Under the pieces are notes generated by a model. It saw nothing but the letters and a program-made list of their open reading frames with translations. It searched no databases and was not told where the DNA came from. The position numbers and the translations under genes were made by a program. From Clostridiales bacterium (lineage in GTDB: Bacteria; Bacillota; Clostridia; Lachnospirales; Lachnospiraceae): 64,000 nt of DNA. Of this stretch, positions 50,875 to 59,700 are shown one piece after another; positions within the stretch are counted from its first letter, which is position 1; every line of letters starts with the position of its first letter. The DNA is taken from contig JAHAFI010000012.1 in assembly GCA_018374355.1 (NCBI GenBank), forward strand, positions 16,394 to 80,393, read 5' to 3'.

Positions 50875-51542
50875 CCTTCAAGCACCTCATATCTTTCTTC
50901 TAATATATCGTAATAGTCTTTGATGTAATAATCTGCAAGTCTTCGTTTCTCTTCTGACTGATTCAGGCTGAATGCGTCCTCCACGGCGCAGACCTTCATG
51001 CCTGCCCGCTTTCCCGCAAGAATTCCCATGGGAATATCCTCCATTACCAGACATTCCTCCGGATCTGCCCCCAGCCTTTCTGCCACCAGAAGATAGATAT
51101 CCGGGTGGGGTTTTCCTTTGGAAACCTCACAGCAGGTATGTACCGAGTCCAGATGCCCGTCCACTCCGTTCGCCTTCAGCACTGCATGAACCAGTTCAAT
51201 GCCGTTGGCGCTGGCGATACCGGTACGAATGCCTCTTTCTCTCAGAACCTCCAGAAATTCTCTTGCACCCGGTTTCAACGGCACCTGATACATGTATTTG
51301 TCCCGGGCCATATCCATCCATTCCTGTTTGATAGTTTCTAAACTCTCCTCCAGATGGAATCTGTTTTTAAAGTATACGGCTGTCTCTGTAAGGCTCATCC
51401 CTTCAATATCCCTCTGAAGCTCCGGCGGCACTTCATAACCCCGCCGGCCCAGATATTCGCTGTCGATATCCTTCCACATCCACATGGAATCCACCAGTGT
51501 TCCATCCAGATCAAATAACACTGCTTTTATCTGTTTTAACAT
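50871..51542 (-). CDS. HAD superfamily phosphatase (beta-phosphoglucomutase-like)
   Basis: A 223-residue HAD hydrolase of subfamily IA. Motif I FDLDGTLVDSMWMW, an alpha-helical cap, motif II TGIASANG, Lys in CEVSKGKPHPDIY (motif III) and VMEDIPMGILAGKRAGM (motif IV) are all present. It is related to beta-phosphoglucomutase and sugar or nucleotide phosphatases; the substrate is not known. It lies four bases downstream of the RsuA-type gene and overlaps the next start. Confidence 0.9.
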   Translation of the reverse strand: MLKQIKAVLFDLDGTLVDSMWMWKDIDSEYLGRRGYEVPPELQRDIEGMSLTETAVYFKNRFHLEESLETIKQEWMDMARDKYMYQVPLKPGAREFLEVLRERGIRTGIASANGIELVHAVLKANGVDGHLDSVHTCCEVSKGKPHPDIYLLVAERLGADPEECLVMEDIPMGILAGKRAGMKVCAVEDAFSLNQSEEKRRLADYYIKDYYDILEERYEVLEG

Positions 51543-51546
51543 CTTT

Positions 51547-52272
51547 TTATCCTTTCTTTACTCCCAGCGCCAAAAGCTCCTCCTTGCGCAGTTCCCGGTA
51601 TTCTCCCCGGCAAAGGGTATCTTCCAATACCAAAGGCCCCATGGAAATGCGCTTTAAGTAGATCACCTTCTTGCCTCTCGCCTCAAACATCCGCTTCACC
51701 TGATGAAACCGTCCTTCATGGATGGTCAGAAGAATCTCCGACTCCTCCCCTCCATGGAGAATCTGAAGTTTTCCGGGAAGCGTAAGTTTCTCATCCCCAA
51801 TATCCAAGCCCTCCAAAAATGCTTTTCCGTCCTCCTCCGTCACAAGCCCCTGAATCCGGGCGTAATACGTTTTGTCCACGTGCTTTTTCGGCGAAAGAAG
51901 GCGGTGGGCCAAATCCCCGTCATTGGTAAGCAGAAGAAGCCCCTCCGTATCCTTATCCAGCCTTCCCACCGGAAACAAATCCCGGGAAATCTCCTTCGGC
52001 AGCAGGGAAATCACCGTTTCCTCCTTTGCGTCCTCCGTGGCCGACACACAGCCAGCCGGCTTATGCAGCAGAATATAACGGTATTTCACATACTCCACCT
52101 GTTTTCCCTGAAACTCTACCCGGTCCCTTTCTGTGTCCACCTTCTGCTCCGGCTTTTTTGCCGGCTCCCCGTTGACGCATATCTGTCCTTTCTTTATCAT
52201 CTGCTTCACCTGCGACCGTGTTCCCACACCCAGATCGGCAAGATATTTATCCAAACGCAGTATATTTTCCAT
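51547..52272 (-). CDS. RsuA/RluB/E/F-family pseudouridine synthase
   Basis: A 241-residue protein from ATG 52272 behind AAGGAG. An N-terminal S4 domain (RLDKYLADLGVGTRSQVKQMIKKGQICVNGE) precedes the catalytic domain with YILLHKPAGCVS, the catalytic Asp in FPVGRLDKDTEGLLLLTNDG, HVDKTYYARI and IHEGRFHQVKRMFEARGKKVIYLKR. RsuA acts on 16S rRNA uridine 516; other family members act on 23S. Closest by length and S4 layout is RsuA. Confidence 0.92.
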   Translation of the reverse strand: MENILRLDKYLADLGVGTRSQVKQMIKKGQICVNGEPAKKPEQKVDTERDRVEFQGKQVEYVKYRYILLHKPAGCVSATEDAKEETVISLLPKEISRDLFPVGRLDKDTEGLLLLTNDGDLAHRLLSPKKHVDKTYYARIQGLVTEEDGKAFLEGLDIGDEKLTLPGKLQILHGGEESEILLTIHEGRFHQVKRMFEARGKKVIYLKRISMGPLVLEDTLCRGEYRELRKEELLALGVKKG

Positions 52273-52282
52273 AAACAGCTCC

Positions 52283-53641
52283 TTATTGCCAGCGCCATCC
52301 GGCATAATATTTATTTTTCAGGCTTGTCCCGGCCAGCTTTCCCCAGCCCAGAGGATAGCCGTCCACGCAGACAAGCTGCCAGCCCTTTTTCTTGCTTAAA
52401 TCCATATCTGAGAGATCCAGCGTTTCCCCCTTCAGATAACGGATCACCCGCTCGTCTTCCCTTGAAAAGGAAATGCAGGATGCATAGGAGTCTTTATCCA
52501 GCGCCATGGCAAGGGCCTGAGACGGTTCAAACCGCTTCTTTTTGCAGGTTCCCAGAAATAATCCCGTCCGCAGATAACGAAGCTTTTTCGGCATACCGTC
52601 ACAAGCTCCTACCCCGTACAGCCTGTCCTCCTGCAGATAATACGTCATTTCTCTCTTCTCTGTCAGCCCTTTGCAATCCTTTAAAAATTCCTCTGCTTCC
52701 GCAGGAAGCTTCCCGGAATTTCCTTTCACTGTCTTTCGGGGCTTCGGCGTACCCTCTTTTTCCAGCAGCGCAAGAAAATGCCCTTCTCCTTCCATACGAT
52801 GTGGGAAAATCCTTACACAGTCCGTAAGACCCCCGCGCCCCGCTGAAAAGCCCTCGTAGGGTTCACAGGGAATCAGATGCATCTCGGGACGTTTTTCCAG
52901 AAGCCATCCGATGGTCCCCTCATTTTCCAGTCTGCTGAAGGTGCAGGTGGAATACAAAAGCTTCCCTCCCGGACGAAGCATGTCCGCCGCCTGAAGGATC
53001 AGCTCCCTTTGAATTTTGCTGTAGTATTCCGGTCCCTGCTCCTCCCAGTAACTGATCATTTTGGGATCCTTTCGAAACATGCCTTCCCCGGAACAAGGGG
53101 CATCCACCAGAATCTTATCAAAAAATTCCGGCAGGTGCTCCAAAAGCCGGGCGGGATCCTCACTGGTCACATAGATATTGGGGATTCCCATCAGCTCCAG
53201 ATTTTTCAAAAGAGCCTTTGCCCTGCTGTTGCTGATATCATTGGCCACCAACAGCCCTTTTCCCTGAAGCCTTGCTCCCAGCTCCGTAGCCTTCCCTCCC
53301 GGAGCCGCACATAAATCCAACACAAAATCTCCAGATTCCGGCGCCAGCCGGTCTGCCGGCGTCATGGCGCTTGGTTCCTGAAGATAGTAAAGTCCTGCAT
53401 AATAATAAGGGTCTTTTGATAAGGTTCCCTCCTGATAGGTAAAGCCATTGGAAATCCATTCCACTCTGTCCAGAGAAAACGGAGCCAATCTCCGGAAAGC
53501 TTCCGGGGAAATCTTTCCGGTATTGACTCTCAGGCCGCTGTGGGGGGAAACGTGATAGCTGTCTGCAAATTTCTGAAACTCCTCCCCCAGAAGTTCTTTC
53601 ATATCCTGTTCAAACTGAATTGGTAACGTCATCATTTTCAT
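52283..53641 (-). CDS. RsmF-like NOL1/NOP2/Sun family rRNA cytosine-C5 methyltransferase
   Basis: A 452-residue methylase. SAM binding: VLDLCAAPGGKATELGARLQGKGLLVANDIS; motif IV Cys in VDAPCSGEGMF and catalytic Cys in LLYSTCTFSRLENEGT. The C-terminal part (from about residue 300) resembles the PUA-like RNA-binding domain of RsmF, which modifies C1407 of 16S rRNA in E. coli. Its end overlaps the start region of the next gene by a few bases short of contact (11-base gap). Confidence 0.92.
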   Translation of the reverse strand: MKMMTLPIQFEQDMKELLGEEFQKFADSYHVSPHSGLRVNTGKISPEAFRRLAPFSLDRVEWISNGFTYQEGTLSKDPYYYAGLYYLQEPSAMTPADRLAPESGDFVLDLCAAPGGKATELGARLQGKGLLVANDISNSRAKALLKNLELMGIPNIYVTSEDPARLLEHLPEFFDKILVDAPCSGEGMFRKDPKMISYWEEQGPEYYSKIQRELILQAADMLRPGGKLLYSTCTFSRLENEGTIGWLLEKRPEMHLIPCEPYEGFSAGRGGLTDCVRIFPHRMEGEGHFLALLEKEGTPKPRKTVKGNSGKLPAEAEEFLKDCKGLTEKREMTYYLQEDRLYGVGACDGMPKKLRYLRTGLFLGTCKKKRFEPSQALAMALDKDSYASCISFSREDERVIRYLKGETLDLSDMDLSKKKGWQLVCVDGYPLGWGKLAGTSLKNKYYAGWRWQ

Positions 53642-53673
53642 CGTATCCTTCGTGTATTTTTTACCGCTGCTTT

Positions 53674-54492
53674 TTAAGCTTCTATATCACAGGTAACTGC
53701 CTGCGCCCGGTATCCTTCCGCAATAATATCCAACTGCTGGTGAAACCGCTTTAGCTGCTGAAGGTCATTGGAGGCATAAATCCTGTAAAATTCGTTCTGG
53801 ATTTTTTCCACTTCCCTCTTATTGGTCTTCTGGTAAAGATTTTCAATGTTGCCGATAATATCCATTACCAGATTCCGCTGCAGAAGAGAGGAATTCTGAG
53901 CATTCATAATCTCGCTGCGCACAGAAGACATCTCATAATCCAGAGCAATAATGGCATCTGCCGCTTTGGAAAGCCGCTCCTTTACATGAGGCGGAATATT
54001 CGTCTTATATTTGTATTGAAGAGAATGTTCAATGGTCGCCCAGAAATTCATCGCCATGGTACGGATCTGAATCTCCGCCTGAAGCTTCTTCGGCCCGTTC
54101 AGGGTCTCCACCTGATAATTGATCACCAGATGATAGCTGCGGTAACCGCTCTCCTTCATATGGGTGATGTAATCCTTCTCACAGGTAATCTCCATATCGG
54201 ACCTGTGGGCAATCAGCTCTGTTACCCGGCTGATATCCTCCACAAACTGACAGATGATCCGGATTCCTGCAATGTCCTCCACCTGCTGTTCCATCTCTTC
54301 AAATGGAATTCCTTTTTTCTTCATTTTTTCAAGAATGCTGGTGACACTTTTTACCCGGCCTGTCACCTGCTCAATCGGAGAATAAAGCCCCCGTTCTCTA
54401 TGCTCCTTAATCAGATGGTTGAATTTGTCAACCAGCTCTCTTACTGCCAATTCATATGGGCTTAAAATCTCGCGCCACAATTGTATTTCCAT
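53674..54492 (-). CDS. Small alarmone synthetase (RelQ-like GTP pyrophosphokinase)
   Basis: A 272-residue single-domain (p)ppGpp synthetase. RelA/SpoT synthetase motifs: GRVKSVTSILEKM, EDIAGIRIICQFVEDISRV, KESGYRSYHLVINYQ and EIQIRTMAMNFWATIEHSLQYK. It lacks the HD hydrolase and TGS/ACT regulatory domains of long RSH proteins. Length slightly exceeds Bacillus RelQ/YjbM owing to a helical C-terminus. It would make pppGpp/ppGpp under envelope or other stress. Confidence 0.93.
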   Translation of the reverse strand: MEIQLWREILSPYELAVRELVDKFNHLIKEHRERGLYSPIEQVTGRVKSVTSILEKMKKKGIPFEEMEQQVEDIAGIRIICQFVEDISRVTELIAHRSDMEITCEKDYITHMKESGYRSYHLVINYQVETLNGPKKLQAEIQIRTMAMNFWATIEHSLQYKYKTNIPPHVKERLSKAADAIIALDYEMSSVRSEIMNAQNSSLLQRNLVMDIIGNIENLYQKTNKREVEKIQNEFYRIYASNDLQQLKRFHQQLDIIAEGYRAQAVTCDIEA

Positions 54493-54574
54493 AACCGTTC
54501 CATTCCTTTCGCTTCGCCCAAGGCAAAATACCTTTTCACCCCAACGTCTTATATTTTATTATAGCATATTTTTC

Positions 54575-55447
54575 TCAATATTGGTACTCTACAATCTGTT
54601 TCTCCGTAAGTAATAACACGGGATAGGGATTGATGCTCATTTCCTTATAATGGCTGGTTGGTATGTAGATTCCCAGATGCAGGTGTACCGGAAAACGTCC
54701 GCTGGTTCCCTCCTCACCGTACCCGGTGTCTCCCATCAGCCCCAGAAGCTCTCCTGCCCTTACCCGGTCTCCCACCTCAAAATGTTTCTCATACGCCGAT
54801 AAATGCGCATAATAAAAGTAGCCTCCGCTAAAGCTGCGCACACCTATCCGGTAACCGCCTAACGGCAGCCACCCAATCTGCTCGATCACACCGTCTGTCA
54901 TGCTCACTACCGGATAAAATCCCGCTGCCTCACGGCTCCCGAAAACATCAATTCCTTCATGGGTTCTGGCTCCGCCGTAGCTTCGCTCTGCCCCATAACC
55001 GTTTTCGAAGAAAAACTGTTTTTCCTTCCCTCTATCCCCTTCGCCGGGCAGTGGAAAATACACGAGACCCGTGAAAATCATTTCGTAAGCAGTTACCAGT
55101 TTCTCATAAGGTTCCTTCCGTTTTTCCTTCAGCAGTTTTTGCAGCCGAAATACTTTTTCCCGGTTGATTTTTATCTTTTGGAACAGGTCAAATTCATGTT
55201 CAACCATCAAAACGGAAAGACACTCTGCAAACTTTACGTTGTTCTCCTGAGAAAATTCCCGGATCTGCTCCAGATTCTCCCGGCTGATCTTCATCTCCCG
55301 AAATTCAGCGGATTCTTCGCAGTTTTCTTCCAGATTCTGTATCCGGGCATATTGTAAGAGATGAGCAGACAAACCGCCCTGAAAAGCCAGAAAAACTATC
55401 AGCAGTATCAGATAACCGGATAAACGTTTCACATCATCGTTCCCCAT
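54575..55447 (-). CDS. Membrane-anchored M23 metallopeptidase
   Basis: A 290-residue protein with one N-terminal membrane span (about 10-30), a helical middle region (ENLEQIREFSQENN, KLLKEKRKEPYEKLV) and a C-terminal M23 fold with HEGIDVFG (HxxxD), YYAHLSAYEKHF and HLHLGIYIP. All zinc ligands appear intact, so it should be an active wall endopeptidase. It is the first gene of a long minus-strand run. Confidence 0.88.
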   Translation of the reverse strand: MGNDDVKRLSGYLILLIVFLAFQGGLSAHLLQYARIQNLEENCEESAEFREMKISRENLEQIREFSQENNVKFAECLSVLMVEHEFDLFQKIKINREKVFRLQKLLKEKRKEPYEKLVTAYEMIFTGLVYFPLPGEGDRGKEKQFFFENGYGAERSYGGARTHEGIDVFGSREAAGFYPVVSMTDGVIEQIGWLPLGGYRIGVRSFSGGYFYYAHLSAYEKHFEVGDRVRAGELLGLMGDTGYGEEGTSGRFPVHLHLGIYIPTSHYKEMSINPYPVLLLTEKQIVEYQY

Positions 55448-55550
55448 TCGCCGCCCGCTTTTGAGTAGGCTTTGCCCCTTATGCTCATTACATCATATGC
55501 CGGGGGATGGGAGTTTAGAACAGGTTTTTACAAAAATTTTCCGGATACTT

Positions 55551-55580
55551 TATCTTGGAGGAGTTTGGACTCCCAAGATA
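55551..55580. repeat. Hairpin between the M23 and cohesin-like genes
   Basis: TATCTTGG.GGAGT / ACTCC.CAAGATA with a 4-base loop. It adjoins the terminator at 55586, and together the two form a double hairpin. No U-tract follows on either strand. Confidence 0.5.
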
Positions 55581-55585
55581 AAAAG

Positions 55586-55625
55586 AGGACAGAGATATGC
55601 CTCACATTATCTCTGTCCTGAAAAA
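55586..55625 (-). terminator. Terminator of the M60/cohesin-like gene pair
   Basis: A perfect 12-bp stem AGGACAGAGATA / TATCTCTGTCCT with a 10-base loop; the minus-strand tail is CTTTTTATC. It lies 14 bases beyond the stop. Confidence 0.85.
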
Positions 55626-55638
55626 CTATATCTATGTT

Positions 55639-56739
55639 TTATCTGCTTTTTGTCTTTTTTCCAAAGCCCCAAATCAACAACATGCCTGCAACGGCAGCAA
55701 TACTGAGAACAACCAGCGCCTCATACATAAACAAGGGTGAAACGTCTCCCGTATTCGGAGTCTGATCCGGCTGATTCTGCTGATTTTGTTGGTTCTGTTG
55801 ATTTTGTTCCGGTTTCGTTTCCGGTGATACAGTTTCTGTTTTATCTCCCGTTCCAATGTTCGTACTGACCGGAACCAGTCTTCCAATCGCATCCTGTATA
55901 GAGGCAGCCGCCAGATCAATTTCTTCCTGCGCTGCATCCTCACGGTCACGTAAAGCCTCCGCTTTTTTCACCGCATCTTTCAGCGCTGCATAACTGTCTG
56001 CCGTATAATCTTTTTCCTGATATCCGGCTGCTGTTGCCAGCATCTCCAAAAGTACCGTTTTATCTGCCTTTGGAATTTCGTCTCCTCCGGAAGTTCCGTC
56101 TCCTCCGGGATTTCCATCTTCCCCGTGATTTCCGTCTCCTCCCGGATTTCCGTCTTCTCCGGGATTTCCATCCTCTCCCGGATTTCCATCTTCTCCGGGA
56201 TTCCCACCTTCACCCGGATTCTCCGGTTCTGTACCGCCTCCGGTTCCGGACACCGTAACCTTAACCGGCTCCGGCTCCTGTACGAGCGTTACCCCTGCAG
56301 TTTTTGTTCCCTGTACTACTTTCAGGGAATCTTCCTGAAAACGTATTGTCACATCTAAGGCCTCTTTCCCGCTCTGTGTCAGATTCACTTTTCCGACGGT
56401 AAGGGAATCATCGGAAAATAACGCCTTCGTTCCGGCCACATACACGTTCAGTATTCCGCTTTCTTCATGGTAGCGCGCTTCTCTTACCTTTCCGCCCAGT
56501 TCTCCGTCAAAATCAAATCCTGCCGTGATTGCCTGAAGATTTGCAGACTCCAACTTCAAACTGAACTGCAGAGAAGAAATTTTCTCTCCTGCTGCATTGG
56601 GCAGTGTCAGTACCACCGCCGCCTGACTGCCATCTTCCTGCAGCTCGGCGGTACCGTTCCCTGCCGCCTCCACCCGCATCGGCAGCAATAAGATAAGCGT
56701 GAACACTGCCATAACCATTCCTGTAATATATTTTTTCAT
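55639..56739 (-). CDS. Wall-anchored cohesin-like / FIVAR surface protein
   Basis: A 366-residue exported protein. Signal peptide about 1-26; a beta-sandwich resembling cohesin modules at 28-155 (SSLQFSLKLES, YHEESGILNVYVAGTKALFSDDSLTVGKV); a Gly/Pro/Glu linker with GNPGED repeats (170-220); a FIVAR helical module (224-290; DSYAALKDAVKKAEAL); a Gln/Asn stretch; and a C-terminal TPNTG sortase-type motif (327-331), a membrane span and KKTKSR. It is probably covalently attached to peptidoglycan. It follows the dockerin-bearing M60 gene by 27 bases, suggesting a docking pair. Confidence 0.82.
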   Translation of the reverse strand: MKKYITGMVMAVFTLILLLPMRVEAAGNGTAELQEDGSQAAVVLTLPNAAGEKISSLQFSLKLESANLQAITAGFDFDGELGGKVREARYHEESGILNVYVAGTKALFSDDSLTVGKVNLTQSGKEALDVTIRFQEDSLKVVQGTKTAGVTLVQEPEPVKVTVSGTGGGTEPENPGEGGNPGEDGNPGEDGNPGEDGNPGGDGNHGEDGNPGGDGTSGGDEIPKADKTVLLEMLATAAGYQEKDYTADSYAALKDAVKKAEALRDREDAAQEEIDLAAASIQDAIGRLVPVSTNIGTGDKTETVSPETKPEQNQQNQQNQQNQPDQTPNTGDVSPLFMYEALVVLSIAAVAGMLLIWGFGKKTKSR

Positions 56740-56766
56740 GTTCTACTCCTTTTATGGTGCTGCGTT

Positions 56767-59700
56767 TTACCGCCTCTGCTGGTTTCTGCTTAATTCAATA
56801 TCTGGCAGTTCTGCCGGAAGTACTTCAAACAGTGTATCGCTGACCATTCGCTGTCCCTCCTGTGTCAATGCATTATTTACACGATAGAGTTCTGCCCGTA
56901 CCGCATTCACTCCTGCCAGCGCTGCCTCGTCCTGAGGGTCAATCCAGTAAATCCATGTACCGTCTGCCGTATCTGCCAGATCCCCGGTTTCCGGAACATC
57001 TGCAAGAATAATCTGCTGTGCCTTTAAGGCTCCTGTTTCATCCGTTCCGCCTAGGATATTTCCATCTTCATCGTACAGAAGCACTGTATTGTATGCCGGA
57101 TTTCCTTTATAGCTTCCGGTAAAGATGATAGAGTCTTTCGGAATGACATCTTCCGGATTCTCGCCGTACTGGTATGCTTCTTTCAATTTTCCGATTGCGG
57201 CTGTTCCGTCACCGGTTCTTCTAAAGTCCACATTATCTCCGGTCACGCCCAGCACATCCAGTTCTGATACTGCAACTTCCTGTCCTGCTTTCGCATTTGG
57301 AATTACCAGTTTCACCGCTATGATCTCATAGGTAGAAATATATGCCCCATCTTCATTTGCAAAGTAAACAATCTGAGACGGTTCTCCTTTGAAAGTTCCT
57401 TCTGCAATCTTCTTCCATTCCCGCTCCTCTGACTGTACATATAACTCATAATCCTGAATGGCCTGACCGGAAGTTACCGTATATTTCAATCCGGTTGCAA
57501 CCAGCGTCCGGTTAAAGTTCAGAATAATTTCTGCTTCTTTTCCCGATTGTACGATACCTGTATAGGTGGTACGAATATCCTGATCGATGGTCTTTTTGAC
57601 TGGATCCTCCGTCTGAGGACCGCACGGCATATCTTCGTCCCCCGTTCCCGGCTCCTGTGCGTCTGCAGCAGCCAGAGTTGTGCTCACTGTCCAATCCGAT
57701 TTTTCCATACTTCCGTCATGCTGGATTTTTACTGCATCCAAGGTTCTCACTGCGGAACGATTCAGATATTTGTCAATCAAAGTGATTTCATAAGATACCG
57801 TCCGGTTGTTGATCGTCGTCACCGTATCGGTATAGGATGTCCCTGTAGTAAATCCGACTACTTCTCTTTCCTTCTCTCCACCGGAAATAGTGCTTCTTAC
57901 AATTTCGTATCCAAGGATATCTTCCGGAGAAATATTCTGGGAAGTCAGGCTGATATCCACCTGATTTGCCACATTCGGATTGACTGCTGCCACGGTATCC
58001 GCTCCCACAGCTTCCACCGTTTCATTCAGGCTGCTTCCTCCATGGGTCAGTCTGTAAGCTCTGGCATCATCACTGACATAATAAATTGCCCTGCTCTCTT
58101 TTTCAAACTGTGCCGCATAGGCTCTGGTATCTTCAGCAGGTGTCATGCCCCAACGCTCGAAGAAATCCAAAATATCTTTTCCGGCTGCTGCCACACACAA
58201 TTTCATCAGATCCTGATCCTTATTTCCAGAAAGAGTCAGTGCCGTTCCTCCCGGAGCCGGAGCTTTTTTCGGTGTTCTTGCATAAGTATCTACTCTTGCA
58301 AAAAACAGATTGGCCAACTGTTCCTCATACGTTTCATACGTTTTAAAATTGTATCCATTGTCATAAGCCAGATGAAGCTGCCAATACATACCAAGCTGGG
58401 TAAAGACGTTCGAGGCACTTCCCTTTGTCCCTGAGGTCACCTTATCGTATACATTTTCATACTTGAACCGCACACTGTCATTGGTGTCCTTGGCCTGCGC
58501 CAGTACAGCAAAATAGTTATTGGTCACTTCTGCCACTGCATACGCTCCCTGATTGATACAGTGTCCGATTTCATGGGCGATTCCCCATCCAAAATACCGG
58601 CCGCTCACATATTTTCCATCTTCAGACTGTACCGGCACACCAGTCATCATCCCTTTCGTTTCATTCCATTCGATACCGATATGCGCGCCGGAAGCATACA
58701 TAAATGCCCCTGCAAACATTCTCTGGTAACGGATATTCAGATGGCGGGAGGGATAACGATCCACCGTATCGGCTGCATTCCGGTTTAATCCTTTATGCTG
58801 GTAGAACAAATCCATCATCTTTTCCATGGCATCCATGGAATTTACAATCTGCCGGGCTTTCTCTTCCACGCTTCCAGAGCCTTCCCCTGTAAGAATCTGC
58901 TGAGCCGGAAGTGAAAACATCATCGTATCCAATAAAATATCCGAAGCTCCGAGAATACAGTTTTTCTCATCATAGGCGTACTGAACCAGCGTATTTCCGG
59001 AATTCTCATGGTACGTCTTATGCAAAGCTTCCATCTGTCCTACATACTCCGTCAGTTCTTCCACATATACTTTTGTTCTCGCAAACCGTTCTGCAGAATC
59101 ACTGATCTGATACAGATCCAGTTTCGGCACCTTTACACCGCCGCTTATACGAACCGCATAACGGTCTGATGCATTTCTTCCCGTATACTGGATATACAAC
59201 GCGCCGCCGGATTCCGCTGTCAGTGAAGAAATCTGAGGAATCGTAATCTCATTCTTACCGACTTTCAGCCTTGTACCGATCACCTTTTCCATCGCTGAAG
59301 ATTCTGCGTGATACTGGGTTGCTACTAATTGTAAATCTGCATTGTCTCCGGTTTTTTTACTGTTGTGCCCGATATAAAGAGTCACCTGTTCTCCGGCTGC
59401 TGCTGTGATACCCAAAGGCTGCCATGCATTCAGCCCGCCAAATCCTCTGTTCTGATCTGTGGTGGTGATCCCTGCATGGATACTGATTGGATCCGTCAGT
59501 TCTGCCTTCAGGATATCTTCTGCATTTTTCAGTTCTCTTTCCAGCATCTCCCGATTCGGATTATACTCTCCGCTCACTTCTTCTTTCGTATTGATTTTAT
59601 TGCGAAGTACATCAATCGTTTCTTGGGTAACTTCCGGCTTGAGAACCGTATGGAGATCGTCCGCATACAAGTCCATAATCTCCGCCTTTACCTCATCGTA